Positions 44,020-55,873 of a stretch of 64,000 nt of DNA are shown here, one piece after another (the first letter of the stretch is position 1; every line of letters begins with the position of its first letter). A program made the translations under genes and the position numbers. The stretch lies in the NCBI GenBank assembly GCA_951802425.1, contig OX637804.1:2666001-2730000 (forward strand). Reading direction: 5' to 3'. Below the pieces are notes generated by a model. That model saw only the letters and a program-made list of their open reading frames with translations, was not told the DNA's origin and ran no database searches. This stretch comes from Clavaria fumosa (lineage: Eukaryota > Basidiomycota > Agaricomycetes > Agaricales > Clavariaceae).

Positions 44020-47000
44020 CTAGAGGGTATTGAGAGGTCCGGGCTTATTCGGATAAGCTTGGTGGAAATCCGAAACGGCCTCGGAGGCATGAACAAGTTC
44101 TGTAGCAGGAAGCCAGGATGTTTCCTCATCGGTTCCTTCGTATCCGGACCACCACACCAGGTATAGGAGTTTGCAGGTGCGGCGTTTGTCGATCTTGGAG
44201 TCGAGCACTTCGGAGATTTTGTGCTCTAAGTCTCCATCGATCTCTACCGGAGGAGGCGGGGTGATGGTACGATTCGGAATTGTATTCGGAGTGACTGGCT
44301 CCAGCATGGAAATGTGGAAGACGGGGTGGACGGCTCGCATGGCCTTGGGGAGTTGGAGTACGAAGGAGTGCGAACCGGCCTCTCCGATGATTTCGAAAGG
44401 TCCGAGGAACTTGTCAGAGAGTTTTTTGGAGGGTCTGGTCGTACGGAAAAACTTCGCCTTAATGTATACTCGGTTTCCGACATTAAACTCCGGTGCCGGA
44501 GTCCGACATTTGTCCGCCGGACCCTGATAGCGAATCTGCACTTCGGCGATTTGGTTACGGAGTTCTTGGTGCAGCTGATCCAAGTCTACAGCAAGCTCTC
44601 GGGCACGGACCGAAGTTACTTCGCATTCGGGAAATACCGAGATATTCGGATGATAACCCTTGTTCGCGAAGAATGGAGAAACCCCAGTGGTGGTGCTCGG
44701 GGCATTGTTGTAGGCAAACTCAGCGAGGGGTAGAAGCTGCGACCAGTTGTCCTGCTGGTAATTGCAGTAACAATGGAGGTATTGTTCCAACGTCTGGTTA
44801 GTCCGCTCCGTCTGTCCGTCGCCCTCCGGATGATATCCGGAGGTGAAGTGTAAAGTCATGTCCAGGACTTTACCCAATGAGCGAAAAAAACGGGAAACGA
44901 ACTCAGAGCTGCGATCGGAGGTGACATGCAACGGAACTCCATGTTTCGAGAAGACGTGGAATACGAATAGATGGGCTAACTCCACGGAGTTCACTTTGTC
45001 AGTCGTCAGGATGAAGATCCCCTGCTTCGTAAACCTATCAACAACCACCAATATTGCGGTAAAACCAGAGCTCTCAGGGAGTTGCTCGATGAAATCCATC
45101 GAAATGGAATTCCACGGTTTCTCGGGTATGGGCAGCTGCTTGAGTGTTCCATACGGCTTATGCCGAGGGGCTTTCGCCCTACCACAAGTCGTGCAAGATT
45201 TGCAAAAGTCCAATGTGAATCCTTGGAGTTTCGGCCAGGTATAATCCCTGAAGACCAAGGCCGTAGTCTTGGTCCTACTGAAATGTCCAGCGAGCAGGTG
45301 ATCATGTTTCGCAAGTAAAACGCAGAGTCGGAGGTCATTGACGTCCGGTACATAGATCCGTCCACGCTCGCGGAGAAGTCCGTCGTCGTCCATGGACCAC
45401 TTAGGGTCCGCGGAGTTCGAGCGGAGGTCTTCTAGGATGGGGACAATCACAGGATCGAGCAAGAGTCCAGAACGGATGTCCTCTCGGAGTTGATGATTGT
45501 CAATCACAAACGACACGCGGAGTGCGGGTAAGTAAAGCGATGAAGCTCGGAGAGACGATATCAATTGTTCGCTGGAGAACATCGGTCGGAGGTTTTGTGG
45601 ATTGACGCAGGCATAGTCACTATCCCCCTCTTTGGGATAGATGTCCCAACGTCTAGTCAACGCATCAGGTTTCATTCCGAGGCGCCTGGGGCGGAATCGG
45701 ATCACGAAATTGAACTGGGAAAGGAACTCCGACCACCTGGCTTGACGCCGGGTGAGCAAGCGGACCGTGGAGAAGTACTCTAGGTTCTTGTGGTCGGTAA
45801 CAACGTCGACCGGAATTTCAGAACCTTCGAGATAGTGCCTCCAAGCGGTAAACACCTCAAATATAGCAAGGAGTTCCTTATCGTGTGTATCATAGTTCAG
45901 TTCGGAGACGCCTAGGGTGCGGGAATGAAAAGCGACAGGATGGACTTCACCATCAGAGGCGACTGTAGAAAGTATCGCGGCGACAGTGTAGTCCGAGGCG
46001 TCTGTTTCAACTATCAGCAGAGCTCCAGGAAGGAAGTGCAAGAGGATCGGAGCCGTGGAGAACACAGTTTTTAGATAGTCAAACATGGACTGGCAATCGT
46101 CAGACCACTGCCACTCGATGTTTTTATGCGTCAAGCAGTTCATCAGAGTGACGATCTCGGAATAGCCATGGACGAAGCGGCAGTAGAAATTGGTGAACCT
46201 GAGGAAGGATTGGACATCCTTGACCTTCCGCGGAGTCGGCCAGTCCTGTATAGTTTTCACTTTAGCCGTGTCCATAGAAAGTCCGGACAGAGATAAAACA
46301 AATCCAAGATACTCCACGGTTTCAGTGTGAAATTCACACTTAGCCGGGTTCAGGAAGAGACCGTGCTCCCGGAGCCTTCGGAGTACCTCTCGGACGTGCT
46401 CAACGTGTTGTTTTGGATCCTTGGAGTAAATGAGGATGTCGTCGAGGTAGACGACCATGAACATGTCGAGAAGGTCGGAGAATATGTCGTTCATAAAGTG
46501 CTGGAATGTGGCAGGCGCATTTGTGAGCCCAAAAGGCATCACACACCATTCAAAGGATCCGTATCGGGTGCGGAATGCGGTCTTCCATTCATCACCCTCA
46601 GTGATACAGACCAGGTGATACGCGTGTCGGAGGTCGAGTTTTGTATAGATTCGGGCTTTTCCTGGAACGTCGAGAAGATCTTTAGTCAGCAGGAGCGGAT
46701 AACGGTCTTTTTTGGTCAATTTATTGAGACCACAGAAATCAACGCATAATCGGAGTGTTCCGTTCTTCTTCCGGATGAAGAGCACAGGTGCTCCGTGCGG
46801 AGAACGGCTCGGACGGATAAATCCGATGCGGAGGTGTTCGTCCAGAAACTTGCGGAGTTCGCTGAGTTCGGACTGCGACAGAGAATAGACTGCACCTGGC
46901 GGAGGGGATTGGCCATCCAGCAGGTTGATTTTTAAATCATACGGTCGATGCGGAGCAAGGGTGTCTGCCTTCTTTTTACTGAAGACATCTGGAAAGTCCC

Positions 47001-47840
47001 TGTACTCCTCCGGAATGGAGAGGAGATCCTGGGGGGTGGTGTCGGGAACGTTGAACGAAGCGGAGGCCGCGCATGCAGACTCGCTTGACAACGTCATGCC
47101 AAAAACTTGGGACCCACGAAGTCCACAAGCCGTGGCGAATGCGGCAGCATTCACAAAGGAAACCTTGGGTGTCTCCTGGAGAGACGGAGTAGACGGAGAG
47201 GTCAGAGACGGAGTCAAAGACGGAGACAGAAGCAGAGATGGAGACAGAGTCTGGGCTTGGTTCGGAGTCGCTGCAGACAACATTTGAACCGGAGCGCACA
47301 GAGTGGAGACAGACAGAGGGACAGAGGTGGACAGAGGGACAGAATGGAGAGTGCTGGCCAGTGCACCCTCCGGATCAGATTTCGGAGATTTTTTCTCATT
47401 CGTAGATGGTCTGGGTTTTATCTGGCCAGTAGTCCAGTCAACCAGCGGGTTGTTTTGGAACAGCCAATTCATTCCCAAGATCACATCACTAGAGGGATCA
47501 AGATCAGTAACTACAACAAGATGTCGGTCGGATCCATGGCGGAGAGCCGAATGGATAACCAGACCGCTTCGGTAACCCATACGGAGGTGGTCCCATTAAT
47601 AAAAACAACCTCCCGAGGGGTCACCGGAGTTTTCGGAAGATGGAAACGAGAAGCAAATTTGGCGTCAATGAAACAAAGTTCAGCACCAGAGTCTATCATT
47701 GCTTTGAACGGAGAAGAAATAGAAGGAGAGGAGGCAAGAAGGGAAAGAGAACGATGAAAGGAAAGGGTATCGGGTATAGGTTTAGTACGATCAGAGTCGG
47801 AGCAGCCGGAGAGTCGTACTGTGCTCTCTGGGCTGCTCAA
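44020..47840 (-). pseudogene. pol: Pol polyprotein of element C (protease, RT, RNase H, integrase, chromodomain)
   Basis: The protease frame starts at the gag overlap (47840) with MIDSGAE as active site near 47690. Near 47525 the reading moves to another frame by a 1-bp indel. From 47580 to 44020 it is open for 1186 codons: RT palm YLDDILIYS near 46445, RNase H ETDASDYTV near 46000, integrase zinc finger HDHLLAGH and CKSCTTC, catalytic MDFIEQL, TSDRSSEF and GDGQTERTNQ, and chromodomain WWSGYEGTDEETSW near 44145. It is about 70-75% like element A by eye. Only the protease-RT junction is damaged, so it is the best preserved pol in the window. Confidence 0.93.
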
Positions 47841-47849
47841 TCTTTTTTT
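47837..47849 (-). promoter_or_regulatory. Candidate -1 ribosomal frameshift site, gag to protease
   Basis: In gag frame the minus strand reads ccA AAA AAA gat TGA. A_AAA_AAA is a canonical slippery heptamer (47849-47843). A -1 slip enters the protease frame just before the gag stop. Confidence 0.6.
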
Positions 47850-49012
47850 GGCACGGAGTCATCTCCATCGGAGGTGATTCGTGCAGCGCTGGCACTGGCC
47901 CGCGAGGTCCGCTTACGACACTCGTTGGCTTTATGGCCTGCTATTCCACAGAATAGGCACAGATTATTATCGAAACGCCATTGGCGTTCCTCTGGAGTCA
48001 GTTTTCCATCCTGACCCAGATGAGCTTTCTTTGTGTCACTGGGGCTACCGGAGTTAGCGGAGCCCTCAGCGGCCTTTGGAACGGAGTTTCCGGAAGTCGA
48101 ACCGGAGTTCACCGGACGCTTTTCCGATGGTTTCTCGGGCTTGTTATTAGCGCCGGAAGTGTTCGGGGACTTGGAATTATCCGAAGTCTCCTTTTTGATG
48201 GTGTTGTTAGGCGTCGGAGCCTTAACGGAGTCCCGAGAGATCTCCTGCTGCTGAGCCCAATAACGACCATCGATCGCACTGGCTTGCTCGCGGAGTCCAT
48301 GGAGCATGTCCGCGCGGCTAACGCGGGCCAGTTCATCCTTGATGCGGCTGGCAAGTCTTTTGTAGAACTGCCGCTGCAATGCATATTCATCCCAATGGAC
48401 AATGGATGCAAATCTGTTGAACGAAATGGTATATTTCGTCAACTTCTGGTCCTCGCGCATCCGGAGGCGTTCGAGTTCGAACTCCGCCTCACGGATCGCG
48501 TCGTAAGGACCAAAGTTCTCTGTAAGTTGAGCAACGAACATCTTATAGTTCGAAAGGACCAGATGGCCTTCGCCATCCAGGATCATTGGTTCGAACCATT
48601 CCAGGGCGAAGCCCCGGAGAAAGGAAAGGACATAGCATACCTTATGAGAGTCGGATTTGAATGCTCTAGGGCGATCAAGGAAGTTCAATTGGCATTGGAC
48701 CAAGAAGCTTTTCAACTTCTTAGCGTCCGAGCCATCAAAGGTATCGGGGTCTCGTGGTTTGACCGTCTCCGGGTGTTTGTTGGCGTCAATGATCTTCTGA
48801 AGGAGACATGCCGGAGTTAGTTTGCGTTCGGCTCGAGATGTTGGAGGTTCATTTAGCTCGTCGTCGTCGTCAGTGACCGAGGGATCTGACTCTTCGTCAT
48901 GGTCCAGAGGTCCGGACACACTCGGAGTCGGAGTATTGTCAGCCGGTTCTGGAATGTCGACGTTGTTGGCAACAGGAGGTGGAAGTCGAGCACCGGAACA
49001 TGTAGTAGGCAT
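47837..49012 (-). CDS. gag: Gag of element C (391 aa)
   Basis: ATG 49012, 42 bp inside the right LTR; TGA 47839-47837. An acidic N-terminus is followed by a gag core (FLVQCQLNFLDRP, then GFALEWFEP, then FGPYDAIREAEFELERL) and a zinc knuckle CLFCGIAGHKANEC near residue 360. Intact and of normal length for chromovirus gag. It ends in a run of seven A followed by GATTGA, a candidate -1 frameshift site into protease. Confidence 0.92.
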   Translation of the reverse strand: MPTTCSGARLPPPVANNVDIPEPADNTPTPSVSGPLDHDEESDPSVTDDDDELNEPPTSRAERKLTPACLLQKIIDANKHPETVKPRDPDTFDGSDAKKLKSFLVQCQLNFLDRPRAFKSDSHKVCYVLSFLRGFALEWFEPMILDGEGHLVLSNYKMFVAQLTENFGPYDAIREAEFELERLRMREDQKLTKYTISFNRFASIVHWDEYALQRQFYKRLASRIKDELARVSRADMLHGLREQASAIDGRYWAQQQEISRDSVKAPTPNNTIKKETSDNSKSPNTSGANNKPEKPSEKRPVNSGSTSGNSVPKAAEGSANSGSPSDTKKAHLGQDGKLTPEERQWRFDNNLCLFCGIAGHKANECRKRTSRASASAARITSDGDDSVPKKD

Positions 49013-49053
49013 TGTTAAGTTTGTATATACGAGGTTTGAAGTTTGAATATACT

Positions 49054-49773
49054 GTCAAGGTCCTAACAAGGTTAGTGGCGAAGGGGTTAGCAGAGCGGAG
49101 CAGAGATGTTCTATCGGAGTCCAGTCAGAGTCCAATATTGGTGAAAAGGAGAAGTAAACAAGAGGAAGGAGACTTATGGGACTGCGGCCTCAACATATGT
49201 GTTGTGCCACCACATATATACTTGTCCCTATTTATCAAACAAGAACAATACCTAAGAGAGAATCAGAACGTAATTCAACTCCAAAGTGATCGGAGTCTGT
49301 CGGAGTGGGTTGGAGTTGGTCGGATGATGTGGAGAATGTCGAGGACGGTGAGGACGAAAGCTCAGAGATGTTTTTGGAATCAAGAGACGTTATATTCGAA
49401 CTGAGGAGCAGGGAGATACAGGTGGAAACTTATACTGCAAGGACAGAGTATAGGAGTAATGTGAAACAATGTACTTATCAAATTACTAGGAGAGTTTCAC
49501 CACTTGTGCCTGTGCAATTTTCTTGGAACAAAGAAACAACAACAAAAAGCGACTCCCATGGGTCAAGGGTATCCTCTCAATGGTAAACAGAACGAGGGGA
49601 TGGAGGGAGAAGGTTCTGGAATGAAGTCCGAACGGTCCGAAGGCCGGCGGAGTGAAGTCCGATGAAGGTGCGGAGCAGAGTGCACGGAGTTACGGCAGAG
49701 CGGATTGGAGTTGGTAAGGAGCTCGGAGTCCAGAGCGGGGGTCGTGCTTATGCAAGCGGATGGGGTCGTAACA
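49054..49773 (-). repeat. 5' LTR of element C
   Basis: 720 bp. Internal DNA next to it begins GTATATTCAAAC on the minus strand; I do not recognise a tRNA primer match. Confidence 0.93.
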
Positions 49774-50771
49774 GCCTCAAATGAACTGGACTCAATGGTA
49801 TATTGAGCTAGTAGTTCTATGTATAGGGATCCACCCCTCTGTACAGTTGTGACACAGTATATATATGTGAGTGGCCTATCAGGACCCATTCATTTTCCCT
49901 TACCCAAGCAGACTCTACTGACACTTATGAACCTCCCAACAGCCTTCTACAACCTTGCAAGCCCCTTTTCACACTTCTGGAACCTGCAGTCCCCTTCCAG
50001 AAGCCTCTCCGACCTTCCCTGCTCTTACATGACACTCACAACCACCAGGCTGTACTTGCAATGCCCTTCCCTAACACACCTTATGCATACCTACCACCTG
50101 AACCCCATTGCACATCTGTTATGGATCTGGTACTGGGTGCAGTCAGAAATGAGTCACTGAGAATCAGGATGACTCAGACAGGTCCTCAATTCCTTATGCA
50201 GTTGGCCTACAGGACTAGTAGACCCTCCAGTTCCATACCTTCCTGCTAACAGTATTGAAACCAACACTGCTAGCAAGGCATTGCTTTGGGCAGATATTAT
50301 TATTAGTTAGTAACCTAAGTCACAACTTCCCATGGGCTTAGCCATTGTACAGTAGAACAGCTTGTACCCTATACCAAGATATCTGTAACTTGCTCAATAC
50401 TTACCGCACCGAGGGAGTCGGCATAGGGCGGCTCAATCAAAGCCTGGGTACCCAGATCACTTGACCAGACTAAGTCCTTAGTCAGCAATTACTAGATTTA
50501 GTTCAACTAGATTTAGTCCTTAGTTTAACTAAATTTGTCCTTAGCTCCTTGCTGGGCTAGACATAGGCTTAATCCTCTTGGGGGATGGTGTAATCGATAA
50601 GTGGGTATGTAATGATGCCTGCAACGTGAGGTTCCGTCAGCTATTTATACTCAAATTTGCATATCTACTACATTTGGAAAGATTCAACATAGCTCCTTAA
50701 CTAGTAATCCTAACATACCATTTAAGGACTCTAAATTAAGGAGAATTTGGTAGGTTTACATATCAGGCAGG
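49774..50771. repeat. Repeat R2 upstream part: two old LTR fragments
   Basis: 49777-49878 is the reverse complement of the LTR end at 20845-20967. From 49887 (TATCAGGACCC) it resembles the LTR at 15572. The same sequence recurs at 62064-63357, with about 290 bp (near 62636-62925) missing here between CATTG direct repeats. ORFs are short and unsupported. Confidence 0.75.
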
Positions 50772-51469
50772 TGTCACAACCCAACACACCCCACTATGGG
50801 CTGCCCGATGCACCTGCACACACCACAACTACTCCTGATGTAATTCCGCCGCCCGACTGCTGTCCCAAATCAACAATCAGCAATACCATGTGTGGGTCGA
50901 AATTCCAACATACTCCGCATGCTTTGCCATTGTTCAGCTGACATCAGGAAACTTGGGAAACAAGTGGAGTCAGTTTAGGACTTGCAGGGTGGTCACCAGA
51001 TGAGTTAATGAAGGTCCCTTAACAATATTAGATTTGGGGATTTGGATACTGTGGCTGAAACATGTTTCTGGGCAATTCCTTGGTCTTTGTTTTATAACTT
51101 CTTCTTTGCAGATTTTCTCCTATGCTATCCTATTTTAGATACCACTTACTATATAAACCCCAAGGTTGTAGTAGTTACTACAGCATACAACATAAACTCG
51201 ATTACCCACTTATGCACAAGGATCGCTGTCGAGAGCTGCCTCAGGTACTGGACTGGGCATCACATAGTGGCCACCCTCTCATGTGGTCTCCAGGTCAAAA
51301 CCCCCCCTTATGTTGTTCTGCTACCTCCCACCTCCTCCTGTTGTATCTGCGCCTCTTCCTGCCAATGCAGCTTGCATGCAGAATTCCCTCTCACCATCAG
51401 AATTACTGCTACACCCTCCCTCACTGTCGTTTACACTTGTATTTTGGTGGAATTGACCTACTCTTGACA
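50772..51469 (+). repeat. 5' LTR of an old gypsy element (element H)
   Basis: Starts TGTCACAACCC, ends CTCTTGACA, TATA-like CTATATAAACC near 51151. The sequence after it, GTATG..., starts like that after element C's LTR. A shorter copy lies at 63358-63579. Confidence 0.65.
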
Positions 51470-51472
51470 GTA

Positions 51473-54383
51473 TGTCGTATGCTGTGCCAAAGACACCCCA
51501 ACCCAACCTGCTGAGGATGCGCTTGAGGTCCCATCAGGATGAAACAGTGCCACCTCAGGCCCCCTCGCCATCCATACACACCCGACCAACAACCTTTGGG
51601 TCCCCAGACCCCTTGCCATCCATACACACCTGACCAACAACCTTCGGGTCCCCAGACCCCTCGCCATCCATACACACCCGACCAACAACCTTCGGGTCCC
51701 CAGACCCCGGCCTCTGTGTCCACTTTGTTAGGGATGATGCTCAGACCAGGTTTGGTTTCCTCAGGGAGCTCCAACCCCTTGGTCCCAGTAACCCTGTATC
51801 CTCCCGCTCCACCCACAATGCCTCCAAGCCCTACTCCACTACCTCGACCCTCAGTCCCTGCTCTTGTGTTGAGATATACACTTACACCAGTACTACCCCC
51901 ACTATCCCTACTCACAACTAACTACTCTGGAGTGCTACCAGTGCTTCCTTTTCCGATACCCAGTGTCAACCCACCATCCTCAGCATGAGGGTCAAGATGT
52001 CTGCTGCTGCCAACCCCGAGCCTCCCGCCACAGTTGCCGCCACGACCTTTCGAGATTCCGGGGATTCCGCAAGGAATTCCACTGGCGGTACCTCCTGTGG
52101 TACCCATCGGAAATCTGCCCGCCGGTCTGCCATACTACATCTACTACCCAGCACCTGGAGATGACGGCCCCAAACTCAAGGAGCCCGACGTCTTCATGGG
52201 TAAGGACCCAGCATGGCTAACAATGTTCATCTTGCAGTGCATTACATGGTTTCTGGGGAAGCCACGAAAATTCGCTACTGATCGGGATCGTGTTCTATTC
52301 GCCACATCGTATCTCCGAGATCAAGCAAATACCTGGTGGATGCCATACCTTGTCCAGCAACCGCCCCCCACAATGTTGGACAATTGGGATAACTTCACCA
52401 TGGAATTATTTCTGGTATTCAGAAACCCCCCCCACATATGACTTCGAAGAGCGTGCTGCATAATTTGAAGATGCCCAACAATTCCCGCATCACAGAATAC
52501 ATCATCACCTTCAATTCGCATGCACCCTACACTGGATACAATGACACCGTGCTCGCCAAGGCCTTTTACCAGGGGCTCGCCAACTGCATCAAAGACCAGT
52601 TTCAATACATGAGTCGAGAGCAGGAGTTCACCGGACTCCGTCAACAAGCTTTGGCCTTTGAGCAGTGGTACTGGCAATGCGAGGAAGAACAAGGCCGCTT
52701 TCCGACATCCGTCCAATACAGAAAGCGACCTGGCGACTTGTTGTGCGGAAATTTGTCAAACCTGATGAAAGACCGCAACGCGAAACCCGCCAACAACCAA
52801 TCCTCGAACCGCCCTGCACCCACTCCAGTAACCAACCCCATCATGACATCTGCTCCGGCCAAACCTGCCTCGACCCCTGTAACGAAGCCGAAGGAGGGAA
52901 AGATGGAGAAATCCACACCTTACAGACCACTCTCCACCGGGCCGCTGGACTTTGCTTATATTGCATGGGTCAAGGGCATTTCTCGAATACATGCCCGTTG
53001 ATCCCCACTAACTGCAAGTCTGCTGCCCATGCCACCCTCACATTTACCATGACCGCAGCTGAGCCCTTGGCCAGCGACAAGTTGGGAAATGCTCCAGCAT
53101 CTCAAGGCATGTAGGGAGATTCTTGAGTTGCAATATTGCCATAGATACCAATACTGATACCTGTACCATGGATGAACTCCCCTTATACACGGTTCTGTCA
53201 TCGATTTCTTCTGCTGCCTTTTTGATTTCCGTTGTTATTCTGCAAATTAGCAATACCCCTGTACCCACACTTGTAGATTGTGGAGCTACCGAATGTTTCG
53301 TTTTGCCCGACTTTACACCTTTGAAAGTCCATTCAACACTAACCCGCCCTATACAACTTAGGCTATTTGATGGGTCCATTGCAGGACTGATCAGCCAAGT
53401 GACCGACCAACAATTCTGCTTTGAGGACAGCACAATGCACACTGAACGTTTCTATGTTACCCAACTCCATTCGGATGTTAAGGTCATACTCGGACTGTCA
53501 TGGCTTTGGAAACACAACCCAGACATCGATTGACCAACCCTCTTGATACGATTCTGCAATTCTGATACCTGACCGCTGATGATGAAGCCCTTGCGCACCG
53601 TGGCCACCGATGCAGCAAGGCCTGCGGGGTCTCATGACCCAACCACTGATGAACTCAGGGTCCTGAAGGAGCTTGCTCCTAAGGACTGGTCAACACTGAG
53701 CCCAGGACTACCCACAGGGACCACTGGAAATCCACTGTCGGAGTTGAACCCCACCGCGCCTGATAGCAATTCTGCTATGTCGGGAACTTTGAACTCCACC
53801 ACATGGGACTAGGCAAACCTACCCGAGGAGCCTTTGCCACCTTTTCCCACTGTTGTTGCTGCTGATAAAACTTTACCCAACATGAATTTACACAGAACAG
53901 GGTCACAGGAAAATTCTGCTGCCCTGTTGCCCAAACCAGCACCTATCGATATTCGAATTTTGGATCCCGCCCACTTCACCAACCATCTAGTGGGTGAGGA
54001 TATAATTCTTCATGCTGTTTATCATTTTTTCCCTGCACCTGAAGACTCGCTCCAAGCTAATGCCGCACTAATCAATTCTGAACCCCCAGAAGCAAGGGCG
54101 AACCTACCACCTCAATACACAGACTTTACCAATGTCTTCTCTGAGGAAGAGGCCTGCACCCTTCCACCCCACCGAACTTACAATCATGCGATACAACTCG
54201 AACCAGACACCAAAGACCCTTGGGGTCTGCTGTATAACATGTCTGAGCTGGAATTAAAGGTTTTGCATGACTATATTGACGACATGCTCCAGAAGGGATT
54301 TATCCACCCTTCTGAATCCCCCACGGGAGCCCCTGTTGTATTTGCAAAAAAGAAGAACAGTTCACTCTGTCTTTGTGTTGACT
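51473..54383 (+). pseudogene. Degenerate gag-protease-RT start of element H
   Basis: ATG 51473 opens a Pro-rich gag start containing three 48-bp repeats (one carries TGA where the others have CGA). Gag core in frames 52034-52441 and 52438-53001, separated at a run of eight C. A zinc knuckle, CLYCMGQGHFSNTC, lies near 52930 in a third frame. Protease 53123-53533 has VDCGATECF, with Cys replacing the usual Ser after the catalytic Asp. RT N-terminus 53834-54383 (LPPQYTDFTNVF to LCLCVD) stops just before the RT core, cut by repeat R3. At least three frameshifts; inactive. Confidence 0.8.
51561..51704 (+). repeat. Three 48-bp tandem repeats in gag of element H
   Basis: Units begin at 51561, 51609 and 51657 (CCCCTCGCCATCCATACACA and variants). 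Each encodes 16 residues including PSIHTRPTT. The second copy at 63580 keeps only one partial unit. Confidence 0.9.
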
Positions 54384-54393
54384 AATAGCATAG

Positions 54394-54492
54394 TCCTTGT
54401 GCAGATGGAGTATCTGCGCTTTCTTTCACTGCAAGCTAACCACTCAAGCTAGTCTTTTGAAATTTTGTGTGCCTATATCTACCCCTCTAATC
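54394..54492 (+). repeat. 100-bp repeat R3, copy 2
   Basis: Near-identical to 7234-7333. Placed between the truncated RT of element H and R1 copy c. Confidence 0.75.
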
Positions 54493-55297
54493 CTAGCTGT
54501 AAAACAAATGGCCAATGCAAGTTTGGCCACAAAATAAAAAACTGCAAAATGTGTTATAGGAACTTTGTATACATGTTCTATAGGTAAAACAATACAACTT
54601 TTGTATGGATCATGTCTCACCCCACTTGCTACTTCAAAAGATCCCCTGGTTTTCATTTTGGCCTCTTCCTAGTGTATCATTACAAAGAATAGCATATTGT
54701 ACAATACGTAGGCATGGGAGGCCTATGAAACTTTGAGGAGACATTCTCTATAGTATATCAATGATTTATGGCCACTTACCTGATCCCCTAAGCTTCTACT
54801 TTCAAACATCCCCTGAAAATGCCCAAAAAACTCATTTTCCTGGGATCTTTGGACCTGGACACTAAAACACTTATGTAAAGCACCCACACCCTTTCCCTAT
54901 ACCCCCTCTAACCCCCCATACCATTCACTACCAAGTGGCCAATGCTCCACTTTCTGCTGACCCTTACCCACAACACTTGGCCAATGCAGCATTGGCCAAC
55001 TTCTGTTAAATAATTTCCAATAATCACCAAAATATTCATATGCCTAGTTCCCATTTTTTGGCATCATCTTTTGTATGGAAACCATATCCCACTTTCCATC
55101 TGTTCCAAAGATCCCCATTATTCTTGATATTAAATGAGCTTGGCACATTGGCTATATCTCAGCAAACACTTCATATATTTTCATCAGACTTTGTGAGTAG
55201 ATGCATACCTATGAGCAGTATCCTCAGTAATATTTATATGAATTTACATGATTTAATGTAAAGGGTAGAGTGGGTGTGCAGATGAAGCAGAAGTATG
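54493..55297. repeat. Repeat R1, copy c (left part)
   Basis: Starts at CTAGCTG like copies a and b but after R3. About 68 bp corresponding to 39058-39125 is missing. Split at 55297 by element G; the rest resumes at 61883. Confidence 0.9.
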
Positions 55298-55857
55298 TGT
55301 CAGTCCAAGTCCCTCACAGAAGTGAGAAGGGGAAAGAAGCTCGATTTCAATGTAGGGAACTACACACATTACAAAGGTACTATATATACTGGGGAAAGGG
55401 GGCTGTGTAGGGGATGAGTCATAAAAAGGGGAATGAGGCTACGCGCACTGAGTTGCGCAGAATAGGGGAGGCAGTATAGGGAAAAGGGGATACCAAATAC
55501 AGAAGGTAGCAGCAAGGGACGGATAAGGGGAAAATGACAAGAGAAATGCTTAGCATGGGCTTGGCTGGCCGTGGAGGGGCCTGGATTAGTCCCGATTAGG
55601 GTAGATTACTTGATGGGAGCTGTCAGAGGGATTATTGCTGATCTGCCTCCATCACAAATTGCAAAGTGTGGGAAAAGGTCGAGGAACGTGGGCATGGGCA
55701 CGTGGCAGCGCTTATCGGGAGCTCATAGGTGTCGGCGCATGGTCGCAGGCGACTCCAAAGGTCGCAGAGGGTCATGTGGTCCCATACTCGGCCCTCGTAA
55801 CTAGTCCCTAGCGCGTTGTGGATTCAGTGACGGCGGCTTATGTAATGGATCCTGACA
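55298..55857 (-). repeat. 3' LTR of element G
   Basis: TGTCAG...CTGACA, 560 bp, TATA-like TATATATACTGG near 55381. It differs from the right LTR at 16 positions by my count, all CpG versus TpG or CpA. Confidence 0.95.
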
Positions 55858-55873
55858 TGGCCCCCTCCTCAAG
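55858..55873 (-). promoter_or_regulatory. Polypurine tract of element G
   Basis: Minus strand TTGAGGAGGGGGCCA directly before the 3' LTR. The pol stop codon (55871-55869) lies inside it, so coding sequence runs to within 11 bp of the LTR. No hairpin of the A/C type. Confidence 0.75.

Larger units (their letters stand above)
42070..49773 (-). mobile_element. Complete Ty3/gypsy chromovirus, element C (7.7 kb)
   Basis: Left LTR 42070-42790 and right LTR 49054-49773 bracket, in minus-strand order, gag, protease, RT, RNase H, integrase, chromodomain, then a plus-strand antisense gene, hairpin and polypurine tract. The uninterrupted target exists at 62055-62075 (TTTCTATCCCTCAAATGAAC). Flanks CCCTC and GCCTC form a 5-bp target duplication with one mismatch. 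One frameshift in pol and one in the antisense gene suggest it is no longer active. Confidence 0.93.

Noticed and set aside
51561..51704. CRISPR-like direct repeats
   Set aside because: Units are contiguous without spacers, lie inside gag coding sequence and the genome is eukaryotic.
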